From contig NZ_QLMG01000027.1 in assembly GCF_003259905.1 (NCBI RefSeq), forward strand, positions 1 to 51,549: DNA of 51,549 bases, in the 5' to 3' direction. This stretch comes from Salipiger aestuarii (GTDB taxonomy: Bacteria > Pseudomonadota > Alphaproteobacteria > Rhodobacterales > Rhodobacteraceae). How positions within the stretch are numbered: position 1 is the stretch's first letter; each line of letters opens with the position of its first letter. The notes below the pieces were generated by a model. It worked only from the letters and a program-made list of their open reading frames with translations, ran no database searches and was not told where the DNA came from. A program made the position numbers and the translations under genes. Below, piece by piece: positions 1 to 8,440 of this stretch.

Positions 1-291
1 AAGCCGCCTCAGACCGACGGTATGATCCCCTTTTATGGTTTGAAGCCAAACTATTGCGGGGCAAGGGAACGGTTCAGCGGTCGCATTGAAGAGGGGCTGC
101 AAAGCCATCCCCTCCGATCCGGCAAGGAACTGGAAACCACGCTGCTCCGCTATGCCTGGGCTTCCTACCAGCAGCTTCCGCAATCAGCCTTGAGCAGCAA
201 GACGCCCTTGCAGGCGATGAAGGACTGGCACGAGCTAAAGCCGGAACTGATTAACAAGCAGCCGTATTGTCTCCCGGGATGTGACAGCTAG
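1..291 (+). pseudogene. IS481-type transposase, C-terminal fragment
   Basis: The reading frame is open from base 1 and ends at TAG 289-291, so the 5' part of the gene lies outside the window. The text PQTDGM, then ERFSGRIEE, then LPQSALSSKTPLQAMKDW and a final YCLPGCDS resembles the end of the DDE integrase core of IS481-family transposases as I remember them. The E of ERF would be the catalytic glutamate. Between PQTDGM and ERF there are about 14 extra residues (IPFYGLKPNYCGAR) that I do not expect in the family, which usually reads GMVERF there. The insertion keeps the frame but sits next to the catalytic residue, so this copy may be inactive. The stop codon appears to come from the CTAG target site rather than from the element. 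Confidence 0.75.
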
Positions 292-292
292 C
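268..292 (+). mobile_element. Right end and target site of the IS481-type element
   Basis: Bases 268-286 (TGTCTCCCGGGATGTGACA) begin with TGT, end with ACA and contain CCCGGG, as expected of a terminal inverted repeat overlapping the end of a transposase gene. They are followed directly by GCTAGC at 287-292. IS481 is known to insert at NCTAGN and to duplicate that 6-mer. The left end is outside the window, so neither the inverted repeat nor the duplication can be confirmed here. Confidence 0.55.
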
Positions 293-968
293 GGCAGATG
301 CCGTCGGGCTGGATTCCCGCCCAGGGCACCACCACCTCGGGCTTGTCCAGCGCCGCCTCAAGCCGCGCCACCGGCATTTCCGCCCCGATCATGTCGCGCA
401 GCCGCTTCGTGCGCGGGGCGTCGGGGTCAAGCACATGGCAGCAAACGTATTCCTCGACGATCGCGCCCTGCTGTTCGTAGCCATGATCGAGAAACCGCGC
501 CGCACCGTCGGGATCGAAGAGGTAGGGGTCGGCTGACGCCCCGTGTTCGGTCATTGCCTTGATCGGCGTATAGCCGGTGCGCGCCCGATTCTGCCATTGC
601 CACACATGCACCGCCTCATGCGCGAGCAGCATCGCGTCCAGCAGGTCGATACGGTCGGGGTAATCCGGCAGGAAATCGTCGCGATACAGGTCCTTGCGGT
701 AGAACACCCGTTGAAACAGGGTCATCGCTCCGGGGGACACCGACACCGTTTCGCCCCTGGACGGCGGCCAGATCCGTTCCATGCAGGTCAGGCGCGGGCG
801 AATGGGCCGCGTATAGCTGACCGACCCCGCCGCCAACCCGTCGTGAAACCGGATGCGCGACGTATCCAGCTGGTCGCCCTGGATGGCGCGCAGAAAGGCG
901 GATTCGTTCGGGGTCAGGGACCGTCCGCAGGACACAAGCAACAGCAAGGCGATCAGGATCAGGCGCAT
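288..968 (-). CDS. Putative lipoprotein with HExxH motif
   Basis: The 226-residue product starts with a short hydrophobic segment ending in LVSC (Cys14), a convincing lipobox for an outer- or inner-membrane lipoprotein. Residues 117-121 read HEAVH followed by VWQWQ, matching the HExxH zinc motif of metallopeptidases; a clear downstream third ligand is not obvious. I do not recognise a named family. The gene lies 36 bp downstream of the DUF1194 gene and reads the same way, so it is probably the last gene of the parE-side run. Its stop codon (288-290) lies inside the CTAG target of the neighbouring IS, so the native C-terminus may have been altered by the insertion. Confidence 0.75.
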   Translation of the reverse strand: MRLILIALLLLVSCGRSLTPNESAFLRAIQGDQLDTSRIRFHDGLAAGSVSYTRPIRPRLTCMERIWPPSRGETVSVSPGAMTLFQRVFYRKDLYRDDFLPDYPDRIDLLDAMLLAHEAVHVWQWQNRARTGYTPIKAMTEHGASADPYLFDPDGAARFLDHGYEQQGAIVEEYVCCHVLDPDAPRTKRLRDMIGAEMPVARLEAALDKPEVVVPWAGIQPDGICR

Positions 969-1004
969 GCGTGCACCAAAGCCCGCCTTGGGTCCGGGCG
1001 CAAG

Positions 1005-1697
1005 TCACCGCCGCGTGACGACCTGTTGGCCGGGCATCGTCCCCGAAATTTCAAGGATCAGCTTGCGCTTGACCGCCTCGGCGAAATCCGCGCGGCTGTG
1101 GGCGGCGACGACGAAGGCGCCGTTGCCGCCGATGACGCGGTCTTTGTAGGTCTGCGCAAGGCCGGGGTAGCGTCCTGCGTCGCGCAGGATCGGCAGGGCG
1201 TTGATGGTGATGCCACTGGCAACCACGGCATCGCGGGCCTGTTCGATGCCCGGCCCCGAGAAATTGCCCGCGCTGTCACCGGAAAAGTCGATCACCCTGC
1301 GCCAGCCGTCCAAATCGTTGCGTTCGATCAGGGCCTTGCCGGTCAGCAGCGCGCGGCCAATGGCGTTGCGCCCGAACGCCATGCGCGGGCTGGTCAACAG
1401 CCTGTCGGCAAAGACGGCGGCGTCTTCGCGGTTTGCGATGCGCATCCATTTCACCACCTGGCCCTGGTTCGCGGCCCATTCCACATAAGTAACGGCAATG
1501 TGCCCATAGGCCGTGTTGCCGATCACGGCGAGCACCTCGGGGTCGGTCATGGCCTGCGCGTAGCCTTCGCGCTGGAACATCAACTCATTGGCGGTGATCG
1601 ACCCGGACGCATCGGCCAGCAGCACCAGTTCCAGATCGGTGTCCTGCGCCAGCGCGGGGCCGGCCAGCAGAGCAAGGGCGAGTGTCAGGCAGCGCAT
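1005..1697 (-). CDS. Secreted DUF1194 (von Willebrand A-like) protein
   Basis: The product is 230 residues. A signal peptide (MRCLTLALALLAGPALAQ) is followed by a von Willebrand A-type core whose first strand carries DASGS (residues 29-33), the metal-binding MIDAS signature. It matches the DUF1194 family of exported alphaproteobacterial proteins, whose function is unknown. The ATG at 1697 was chosen because a GGAGAA ribosome binding site lies just upstream and the signal peptide starts there; an upstream in-frame ATG at 1751 adds 18 residues without such a site. It lies 99 bp downstream of cbiZ on the same strand. Confidence 0.85.
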   Translation of the reverse strand: MRCLTLALALLAGPALAQDTDLELVLLADASGSITANELMFQREGYAQAMTDPEVLAVIGNTAYGHIAVTYVEWAANQGQVVKWMRIANREDAAVFADRLLTSPRMAFGRNAIGRALLTGKALIERNDLDGWRRVIDFSGDSAGNFSGPGIEQARDAVVASGITINALPILRDAGRYPGLAQTYKDRVIGGNGAFVVAAHSRADFAEAVKRKLILEISGTMPGQQVVTRR

Positions 1698-1796
1698 GTC
1701 CGGTTCTCCGATCCGGGGCAGGTCAAGGTTAGCTGTCCGGCCGCGTTTCACAAAGCGCCGCGCGCCGATGCTGACGGCAACGTGAGCGTGTGGCCG

Positions 1797-2435
1797 TCAC
1801 CACGCCGCGCTTTCGCGCAGCCAGTCGTGGATGGCGGCGGCGGTGGCGTCGTGCGCAGCGCGCCCCAGCGCGTGGCCAACGGCTGTGTGCTTGCCCGCAA
1901 AGGGCCGGGTGCCGGGCGGCGCGGCCACGGCGATGCAATCGGTGCCCGTGCCGGTGGCGTGGCCGCCGGGCAGGTCGATCCGCGCGTCAAGCACCGCAAG
2001 CGTGCGGGCCTCGGCCACCAGGGTGATCGCCTCGACCAGAGCGATGTCGCTCAGCGGTTGCGACAGGCGCAGGGCGACGTTGATCGTGCCCCACTCTTTC
2101 CAGGTCCGGGGCTGGCGTGTTCCGATCCGCTCGGCATTGCCAAGGCCCGCCGTGACGATCGCGGTTGCACGGACATCGTCCACGGTGGCCTGCCGGACGA
2201 CATGGGCCGCGATCTTGCGCGAGGTCAGGAAGCAGACGGCATCCTCGGCGCCGATGCGGCGCAATTCGCCCCGCAGCCAGTCGGGCACGTCAAGTTCGGG
2301 GGTCAGATCGGCGTTGCGCACCTGGCGCCACAGAATGCGCCGGGCGGTTCGATAGCCGCCGTTATGGGGCGCAAAGCTGAGCACCCGCATCGGCTGGCCA
2401 AGGTCAAAGGTCAGCCAGGGCGGCAGCAAGCGCAT
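1797..2435 (-). CDS. cbiZ: Adenosylcobinamide amidohydrolase CbiZ
   Basis: CbiZ cuts the amide bond in (adenosyl)cobinamide-type corrinoids to give adenosylcobyric acid, letting the cell remodel scavenged corrinoids. The 212-residue protein shows the family signatures NAERIG, GTINVAL and GGHATGTGTD and has the normal length of a stand-alone CbiZ. It starts 24 bp downstream of the parE stop on the same strand, with AAGAAGG upstream of the ATG, so it is probably co-transcribed with parE. No cobalamin transporter (btuBFCD) or other cobalamin gene is present nearby, so it is an orphan salvage gene here. Confidence 0.85.
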   Translation of the reverse strand: MRLLPPWLTFDLGQPMRVLSFAPHNGGYRTARRILWRQVRNADLTPELDVPDWLRGELRRIGAEDAVCFLTSRKIAAHVVRQATVDDVRATAIVTAGLGNAERIGTRQPRTWKEWGTINVALRLSQPLSDIALVEAITLVAEARTLAVLDARIDLPGGHATGTGTDCIAVAAPPGTRPFAGKHTAVGHALGRAAHDATAAAIHDWLRESAAW

Positions 2436-2459
2436 GACCTTCTTTCCCGGACGGGCGTC

Positions 2460-4418
2460 TTACACGTCCAGCTCTTCGACAAACCGCGCGTTTTCCTGAA
2501 TGTACTGATAGCGCAGCTCGGGTTTCTTGCCCATCAGCCGTTCGACCAGATCGCCGGTTTCGCCGGGTTCGTCCTCGTCGATGGTGACGCGGATCAGCTT
2601 GCGGGTGGCCGGGTCCATGGTGGTTTCCTTGAGGTCCTTGGCATCCATTTCGCCAAGACCCTTGAACCGCTGCACGTCGATCTTGCCCTTGCCGCCAAGG
2701 CCCCTGGCCAGCATGTCCTCTTTTTCGGTGTCATCGGCCACATAGATGCGCCGCGCGCCCTGCGTCAGCCGGTACAGCGGCGGACAGGCCATATACAGGT
2801 GCCCCTGGTCGATCAGCGGGCGCATCTGGGTGTAAAAGAACGTCATCAAAAGGGCTGCGATATGCGCGCCGTCGACGTCGGCGTCGGTCATGATGATGAT
2901 CTTTTCATAGCGCAGATCGTCGACGTTGAACTTCGTGCCCAGCCCGACGCCAAGCGCTTCGCACAGGTCACGGATTTCGGCGTTCGAGCTTAGCTTGTTC
3001 GATGCGGCGCCCAGCACGTTGAGGATCTTGCCCTTGAGCGGCAGCAGCGCCTGGGTTTCGCGGAACCGCGCGCCCTTGGCCGATCCGCCGGCCGAGTCGC
3101 CTTCGACGATGAACAATTCGGTGCCTTCGCGGGATTTGGCGGAACAGTCGGTCAGCTTGCCCGGCAGGCGCAGTTTCTTGGTGGCCGACTTGCGGGCGGT
3201 TTCCTTTTCCTGTCGCCGTTTCAGGCGCTCTTCGGCGCGCAGCACAAGGAAATCCAGGATCGCCCCGGCGGATTTGGTATCCGACGCCAGCCAGTTGTCG
3301 AAATGGTCGCGCACGGCGCCTTCGACAAGGCGCTGCGCTTCGGTGGTGGCGAGGCGATCCTTGGTCTGGCCGACAAATTCCGGCTCGCGGATAAAGCACG
3401 ACACCAGGGCGCAGCCGCCGGTGATAAGGTCGTCGCGGGTGATCTGCGCGGCCTTGCGGTTGTTCACCAGCTCGCCGTAGGCGCGGATGCCCTTCAGGAT
3501 CGCCGACCAGAAGCCCGCCTCATGCGTGCCGCCCTCGGGGGTGGGAACGGTGTTGCAATAGCTCTGGATGAAGCCATCGCGCGAGGGCGTCCAGTTGATC
3601 GCCCATTCGACCTTGCCGGGGGTGTTGAATTTCTCCTTGAAATCAACCGTGCCGCCAAAGGGCTTGTCGGCGTAGACAGAGGCACCCGACAGGGTTTCGC
3701 TCAGATAGTCGGACAGGCCGCCGGGAAAGTGAAAGGTCGCCTCGGTCGGGGTTTCCGCGTCGTCGATGGCGGATTTCCAGCGGATTTCGACGCCGGAAAA
3801 CAGATACGCCTTGGACCGCACCATCTTGAACAGGCGCGCGGGCTTGAAGCGGTGCGCGCGAAAGATCTGTTCGTCGGCATGGAAGGTCACGGTGGTGCCG
3901 CGCCGGTTGGGGGCCGCCCCGATCCTTTCGACGGGTCCAAGCGGGATGCCACGCGAAAACCGCTGTTCGAACAGCTCCTTGTTGCGCGCGACCTGCACGA
4001 CCATGGAATCGCTCAGCGCGTTGACCACCGACGCACCGACGCCATGCAGACCGCCCGATGTCTCATAGGCATCGCCCGAGAACTTGCCGCCCGCGTGCAG
4101 GGTGCACAGGATGACCTCCAGCGCGGATTTGCCGGGAAACTTGGGGTGCGGGTCGATGGGGATGCCGCGCCCGTTGTCGCGGATCGTCACAGCGTGATCG
4201 GCGTGCAGTTCCACCTCGATGCGGTTAGCATGGCCCGCGACCGCCTCGTCCATCGAGTTGTCGAGCACTTCGGCCACAAGGTGATGCAGCGCCCGTTCAT
4301 CGGTGCCCCCGATATACATGCCGGGTCGTTTGCGGACCGGTTCCAGCCCTTCGAGCACCTCGATGGACGAGGCATCATAGGTCGTGGCTTCGGTTCCGGC
4401 GAGAAGGTCATCGGCCAT
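2460..4418 (-). CDS. parE: DNA topoisomerase IV subunit B (ParE)
   Basis: ParE is the ATPase subunit of topoisomerase IV, which unlinks replicated chromosomes together with ParC. The 652-residue protein has the GHKL ATP-binding site (EVLDNSMDEA 50-59, DNGRGIP 81-87, GGLHGVGAS around 122), the S5-like transducer domain, and a TOPRIM domain with EGDSAGGSAK (from E439) and DADVDGAH (512-519). It ends with the usual RFKGLGEMDA region. The RPGMYIGGTDERALHHL stretch favours ParE over GyrB. The start is MADDLLAG at 4418; an upstream in-frame extension to 4574 would overlap the preceding gene and looks non-native. parC is not in the window. Confidence 0.96.
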   Translation of the reverse strand: MADDLLAGTEATTYDASSIEVLEGLEPVRKRPGMYIGGTDERALHHLVAEVLDNSMDEAVAGHANRIEVELHADHAVTIRDNGRGIPIDPHPKFPGKSALEVILCTLHAGGKFSGDAYETSGGLHGVGASVVNALSDSMVVQVARNKELFEQRFSRGIPLGPVERIGAAPNRRGTTVTFHADEQIFRAHRFKPARLFKMVRSKAYLFSGVEIRWKSAIDDAETPTEATFHFPGGLSDYLSETLSGASVYADKPFGGTVDFKEKFNTPGKVEWAINWTPSRDGFIQSYCNTVPTPEGGTHEAGFWSAILKGIRAYGELVNNRKAAQITRDDLITGGCALVSCFIREPEFVGQTKDRLATTEAQRLVEGAVRDHFDNWLASDTKSAGAILDFLVLRAEERLKRRQEKETARKSATKKLRLPGKLTDCSAKSREGTELFIVEGDSAGGSAKGARFRETQALLPLKGKILNVLGAASNKLSSNAEIRDLCEALGVGLGTKFNVDDLRYEKIIIMTDADVDGAHIAALLMTFFYTQMRPLIDQGHLYMACPPLYRLTQGARRIYVADDTEKEDMLARGLGGKGKIDVQRFKGLGEMDAKDLKETTMDPATRKLIRVTIDEDEPGETGDLVERLMGKKPELRYQYIQENARFVEELDV

Positions 4419-4500
4419 GGGCTGCTGCTCGTGTTTTGCTGTTCTTGTGTGCAGCAAGTATGGCAGAGCGCGGGGGCGGGGGAAAGCCCGGTGGTGCCGC

Positions 4501-4788
4501 TCAGGCCGGGTCACGCGGGGAAAGGTCGGACCAGCCTTCGCCCATGGCCACGATACAGGATGTGCCCGACGCATAGGCGATGATCATCGTCCAGTCGCCG
4601 CGGTCGTCAAGCCACAGCTCGACCACCTCTTCGGGGTTGCGCAGCCCGGTCGAGGCCAGCGAGGCGCCAAATCGCGATGTCATACGGTGGGCCATGCGCG
4701 GGCTGGGCTCGCACAGCACCTCGGCGATGGGCGAGGCGGCAAGGGCGGGCTGGCCAAGCATCATGAGAATCGCAAGCGGGATACGCAT
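4501..4788 (-). CDS. Small secreted protein of unknown function
   Basis: The 95-residue product begins with a signal peptide (MRIPLAILMMLGQPALA) and has two later cysteines (CEPSP and TSCIVAMGEGW), which could form a disulfide in the periplasm. The mature part, with its LDDRGDWTMII and VAMGEGW stretches, resembles small exported hypothetical proteins of Rhodobacterales that I cannot assign. It lies 82 bp upstream of parE on the same strand and downstream of the terminator that closes the outer-membrane protein gene, so it may share a promoter with parE. Confidence 0.7.
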   Translation of the reverse strand: MRIPLAILMMLGQPALAASPIAEVLCEPSPRMAHRMTSRFGASLASTGLRNPEEVVELWLDDRGDWTMIIAYASGTSCIVAMGEGWSDLSPRDPA

Positions 4789-4820
4789 GCACGCGATCGT
4801 AACGGATTAATGACGCCTGA

Positions 4821-4854
4821 CAAGAAAATGCCCCGAGGCCGCGCCTCGGGGCAT
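4821..4854 (-). terminator. Rho-independent terminator of the outer-membrane protein gene
   Basis: A perfect 12-bp stem (ATGCCCCGAGGC with its complement, 4828-4839 and 4843-4854) has a 3-base loop. Read on the minus strand it is followed by TTTTCTTG. It lies 18 bp downstream of the outer-membrane protein stop codon. Confidence 0.85.
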
Positions 4855-4872
4855 GATGCGATCCGGTCAGGA

Positions 4873-5466
4873 TCAGAAGCGGTAGTTCACGCCGAGCGTG
4901 GCGGTTGTCGCGCCGACCTCAAGATCCGTGTCGTCGAAGTCTTCGAAGACGTTATAGCTGACTTCGCCGTTCAGGGTGACGTTGGGGGCGACATAGGTCT
5001 CGACGCCCACACCGACGAAATAGCCGTCGGACGAATCGGAATCGTCGGTCGTGGCGTGGGCATAGCCCGCGGAACCGTAGTACAGCGCGTTGCCGCGGTC
5101 ATAGCCAAGACGTCCACCAAGCTTGGCCATGCTGTCCATGTTGCTGCCGTCGTCGAGTTCGAGGTCGGTGCCCTGGTAGTCCAGCACGCCGCCCGCGACC
5201 CAGTCGCCGTAATCACGATCATAGGTGCCGCGCAGGCCGTAGACGCCGCCGCCCTCGTTTTCGTCGTATTCGGACGTGCCCGAGCCAAGCTGCAGGCCGA
5301 GCGAGGCGCCGGTCCAGTCGGTGCTGGCGGCGGGCGGCGCGACAGACACGACAGGGGCCGCGGGCCGTTGTTCGACAGGCGTGGAGTCAAGCGAACCGGC
5401 AAGCACCGGGGTTGCAAGAACCGGGGCCGCGAGAAGGGGAAGGATGAAAAGCGGTTTCAGAGACAT
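4873..5466 (-). CDS. Outer-membrane beta-barrel (Omp25/porin-like) protein
   Basis: The 197-residue product starts with a signal peptide (MSLKPLFILPLLAAPVLA) and a Pro/Ala-rich linker. It then shows alternating aromatic beta-strand segments (ASLGLQLG, YGLRGTYDRDYGDWVAGG, GGRLGYDRGNALYYGSAG, TATLGVNYRF). The terminal Phe is the classic BAM recognition signal, and acidic surface loops (DSDSSDG, FEDFDDTDLE) sit between strands. It fits small 8-stranded outer-membrane proteins of alphaproteobacteria. The start at 5466 has AGGAGC eight bases upstream; the longer frame to 6042 runs into dnaB and is not credible. A strong terminator follows the gene, so it is probably a single-gene unit. Confidence 0.85.
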   Translation of the reverse strand: MSLKPLFILPLLAAPVLATPVLAGSLDSTPVEQRPAAPVVSVAPPAASTDWTGASLGLQLGSGTSEYDENEGGGVYGLRGTYDRDYGDWVAGGVLDYQGTDLELDDGSNMDSMAKLGGRLGYDRGNALYYGSAGYAHATTDDSDSSDGYFVGVGVETYVAPNVTLNGEVSYNVFEDFDDTDLEVGATTATLGVNYRF

Positions 5467-5851
5467 GGTAATTTGCTCCTGTGTTTGTTGATTCGGTGCC
5501 GCGTACGTTGTGAATGCGGACAGACCTTCCCAGCTGAGATAGGGCACTGTGAGGGCTGTTTCCCGCTTTTTCAGGTCACAACATCGTGCTGTTGCAGCGA
5601 TGCACCGAAATGCCGGTTTTGCCGGGGGATGAGCATAAAATCGCCTGCCCTGACCGCCCCAAGCACGGGCCTGTGTGGGGCTGGCGCCACACCGAGGGAA
5701 CCCTGATTGCGACCAGCCGCCACATTCGGCTATCATGCCACGACCCATATGGCAAAGGGTCGCCCGGGACGTCCCTTTGATGCCAGGTCGGACGCAAGCG
5801 CGCCGCGGTCGGGCGCAGTCCCTTGCCGCGGCGTTTCGGCGGGCAGGCGGA
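5467..5851. other. Non-coding gap between the outer-membrane protein gene and dnaB
   Basis: This 385-bp stretch holds the promoter and leader of the outer-membrane protein gene on the minus strand and the 3' flank of dnaB. I see no convincing gene. The part next to the outer-membrane gene (about 5467-5600) is less GC-rich than its surroundings. No clear terminator with a U-tract was found after dnaB. Confidence 0.5.
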
Positions 5852-7342
5852 TCAGAACGCCGCGTCGCGGGCCTCTTGCTGCCAGGCCTTGGCAAGGTTG
5901 CCAAAGCGGGTGAACTGGCTTTCGAACGACAGCTCGACCGTGCCGATGGGGCCGTGTCGCTGCTTGCCGATGATGATCTCGGCCTTGCCGTGCAGGCGCG
6001 CCATCTTTTCCTGCCATGCGGCCATTTCATCCAACCGATCATCCGACGGTTTTTCGCGTTCGGTGTAATATTCCTCGCGGAACACGAACATCACCACGTC
6101 GGCGTCCTGTTCGATCGAGCCCGATTCCCGCAGGTCGGATAGCTGGGGCCGCTTGTCCTCGCGCGATTCAACCTGACGCGACAGCTGCGACAGGGCGATC
6201 ACCGGGATGTTCAGTTCCTTGGCGATGGCCTTGAGGCCCATGGAGATCTCGGCGATTTCCTGCACCCGGTTTTCGGCGGTGCCACGCAGAAGTTGCAGGT
6301 AGTCGACGATCAGGATGTCCAGCCCATGCGTCCGCTTGAGCCGCCGCGAACGCGCCGCAAGCTGCGAAATCGGCAGCGCGGGGGTGTCGTCGATGAACAG
6401 GGGGCAGGCTTCAAGCTCTTTGGCGGCATCGACAAAGCGGCGGAATTCGCGTTCGTCCATGTCGCCCTGACGGATCTTGTGCGAGCTGATTTCCGACGCT
6501 TCGGCCAGAATACGGCTGGCCAGCTGTTCCGCGCTCATTTCCAGCGAAAAGAACCCCACGACGCCGCCATCCACGGCGCCCTCGGTGCCATCGTGGCGCT
6601 GTCCGCGCCGGTAGGCCTTGGCGATGTTGAAGGCGATGTTGGTGGCCAGCGATGTCTTGCCCATCGACGGACGCCCCGCAAGGATCAAAAGGTCGGACGG
6701 GTGCAAGCCGCCCAGCTTCTTGTCAATGTCATCAAGGCCGGTGGAAATGCCCGCCAGCCCGCCGTCGCGCTGATAGGCGGCGTTGGCCACATGCACCGCA
6801 TCGGTGACAGCGCGCAGGAACGACTGAAAGCCACCGTCGGTGCTGCCCTGTTCGGCCATCTTGTACAGCGCCTGTTCGGCTTCGACGATCTGTTCCTTGG
6901 GTTCGGATTTCACATCGACCTTGGCGGCCTTGTCGGCGATGTCGCGCCCCAGCCGGATCAGATCGCGCCGCACCGACAAATCGTAGATCATCTGCGCATA
7001 GTCCCGCACCGCAAAGCTGGACACCGCGGCCCCGGCAAGGCGCACCAGATAGGCCGGCCCGCCCAGTTCCTTCAGCCCCTCGTCCGCTTCCATGAACGCC
7101 TTGAGCGTCACGGGTGAGGCAAGGTTGTTCTTGGCGATTCGCGCCGCGGCGATTTCAAAGATCCGCGCGTGCACAGGTTCGTAGAAATGCCCCGAATTCA
7201 GGATCGCCGCGATGCGGTCGTAGACATCGTTGTTGGTCAGGATCGCGCCCAGCAGCTGCTGTTCGGCCTCGATCGAATGCGGCATGGTCTCGGCCTGCTC
7301 GACCTCGATGCCGGACGCGTTGAATGCGCTGTGATCGTTCAT
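5852..7342 (-). CDS. dnaB: Replicative DNA helicase DnaB
   Basis: DnaB is the hexameric 5'-3' helicase that unwinds DNA at the replication fork. The 496-residue protein has the N-terminal primase-interacting domain (PHSIEAEQQLLGAIL) and a RecA-like motor with Walker A AGRPSMGKTS (K229), Walker B region ILIVDYLQLL near residue 344, and SQLSRQVE followed by LRESGSIEQDADVVMF. The start at 7342 (MNDHSAFN) is preferred; the longer frame to 7609 overlaps the 3' end of pyrE. A short insertion after the Walker A helix (YRRGQRHDGTEGAVDGG) occurs, as far as I recall, in alphaproteobacterial DnaB proteins. No intein is present. Confidence 0.96.
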   Translation of the reverse strand: MNDHSAFNASGIEVEQAETMPHSIEAEQQLLGAILTNNDVYDRIAAILNSGHFYEPVHARIFEIAAARIAKNNLASPVTLKAFMEADEGLKELGGPAYLVRLAGAAVSSFAVRDYAQMIYDLSVRRDLIRLGRDIADKAAKVDVKSEPKEQIVEAEQALYKMAEQGSTDGGFQSFLRAVTDAVHVANAAYQRDGGLAGISTGLDDIDKKLGGLHPSDLLILAGRPSMGKTSLATNIAFNIAKAYRRGQRHDGTEGAVDGGVVGFFSLEMSAEQLASRILAEASEISSHKIRQGDMDEREFRRFVDAAKELEACPLFIDDTPALPISQLAARSRRLKRTHGLDILIVDYLQLLRGTAENRVQEIAEISMGLKAIAKELNIPVIALSQLSRQVESREDKRPQLSDLRESGSIEQDADVVMFVFREEYYTEREKPSDDRLDEMAAWQEKMARLHGKAEIIIGKQRHGPIGTVELSFESQFTRFGNLAKAWQQEARDAAF

Positions 7343-7536
7343 TGCTCTGCCCCTATGTCCCGTCTGCCGTCGCGGTTCGTGCGCTATAGCCAAAGCCGCG
7401 GCCGGGACCAATCTGGATATGTTTGTGGAGAACTGGCGGACAACCGCGGGATGACTCGGCGCGGCGCCCGGCTCTCGGCTCATATCGTAGCAGATCGCAG
7501 GATTCTCGCAACATCTGGGGTGGGGCTGCGCGATTC

Positions 7537-7562
7537 GGCGGCGGATTATTTGCCCCGCCGCC
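7537..7562 (-). terminator. Hairpin after pyrE, possible terminator
   Basis: GGCGGCGG (7537-7544) pairs perfectly with CCGCCGCC (7555-7562) across a 10-base loop, 7 bp beyond the pyrE stop. There is no U-tract, so termination is only a guess. Confidence 0.4.
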
Positions 7563-7568
7563 CATTCG

Positions 7569-8246
7569 TCATGCGCTGTTTCTTGCCTGCCAGTCGCGCG
7601 GGTCCGCAAGGAACGCCTCGACCTGCGCCAGGGTGTCCGCGCCGAACCCGCCGCGGGCCCTGGCCTCGGTCAGAACGTCGTGCCAGGTGCACAGGTAATG
7701 CAGCGAGACGCCGTGGTCGCCCAGCGTCCCGACCGTCTCGGGGAAGATGTCGTAATAAAAGATCACGGCCGTGTGCGCGCAGGTGGCGCCGGTTTCACGG
7801 ATGGCATCGACAAAGGACAGCTTGGAGCCGCCATCGGTGGTCAGATCCTCGACCAGAAGCACCCGCTGGCCTTCGCTCATCACGCCTTCGATGCGGGCGT
7901 TGCGTCCATAGCCCTTGGGCTTCTTGCGCACATAGGTCATCGGCAGCGCCATACGTTCGGCCACCATGGCGGCAAAGGGGATGCCGGCCGTTTCGCCGCC
8001 GGCGATATTGTCGAACGCCTCGAACCCGGCGTTGCGCATCACGGTGACGGTCAGGAAATCCATCAGGGTCGAACGCACGCGCGGAAAGGAATTGGGCTTG
8101 CGACAGTCGATATAGACCGGCGAGGGCAGGCCGGAGGCCAGCCGGAACGGTTCGCCCTCCATGAAATGCACCGCGCCGATTTCCCACAGCATGCGGGCGG
8201 TCAGGCGGGCCATCTCTTCGGGCGACGGATAGGACGAGGGGATCAT
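7569..8246 (-). CDS. pyrE: Orotate phosphoribosyltransferase
   Basis: PyrE joins orotate to PRPP, giving orotidine 5'-phosphate in pyrimidine synthesis. The 225-residue protein carries the PRPP-binding loop [12 protein letters not shown] (129-140), substrate residues around [16 protein letters not shown], and the [11 protein letters not shown] flexible loop typical of the enzyme. It is divergent from pyrC across 194 bp. On the minus strand TTCTCA and GCTAGA are 16 bp apart upstream of the start, a plausible promoter. The start at 8246 follows AGGAGCG. Confidence 0.95.
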   Translation of the reverse strand: MIPSSYPSPEEMARLTARMLWEIGAVHFMEGEPFRLASGLPSPVYIDCRKPNSFPRVRSTLMDFLTVTVMRNAGFEAFDNIAGGETAGIPFAAMVAERMALPMTYVRKKPKGYGRNARIEGVMSEGQRVLLVEDLTTDGGSKLSFVDAIRETGATCAHTAVIFYYDIFPETVGTLGDHGVSLHYLCTWHDVLTEARARGGFGADTLAQVEAFLADPRDWQARNSA

Positions 8247-8440
8247 GGGGCGCGCTCCTGTTCGGGTTGCGTTTCCTCTAGCGCGAAGCTGGCGGTATTG
8301 AGAACCCCCGTTGGTGCCGTTACCCGGTTTCTTCCGGCTGCCATCAACCCGGCGGCGTGCCCTGTGCGTCAGATCCCCGCGCGTCAGATCGCCGTGCCCC
8401 GCCTCTGGTCGGTCGCGCTGCCGCGTGGTATCGCGGCGTC

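Noticed and set aside
543-2993. 816-codon open frame on the plus strand
   Set aside because: It is antisense to the lipoprotein, DUF1194, cbiZ and parE genes; its translation is Gly/Arg/His-rich shadow text with no domain.
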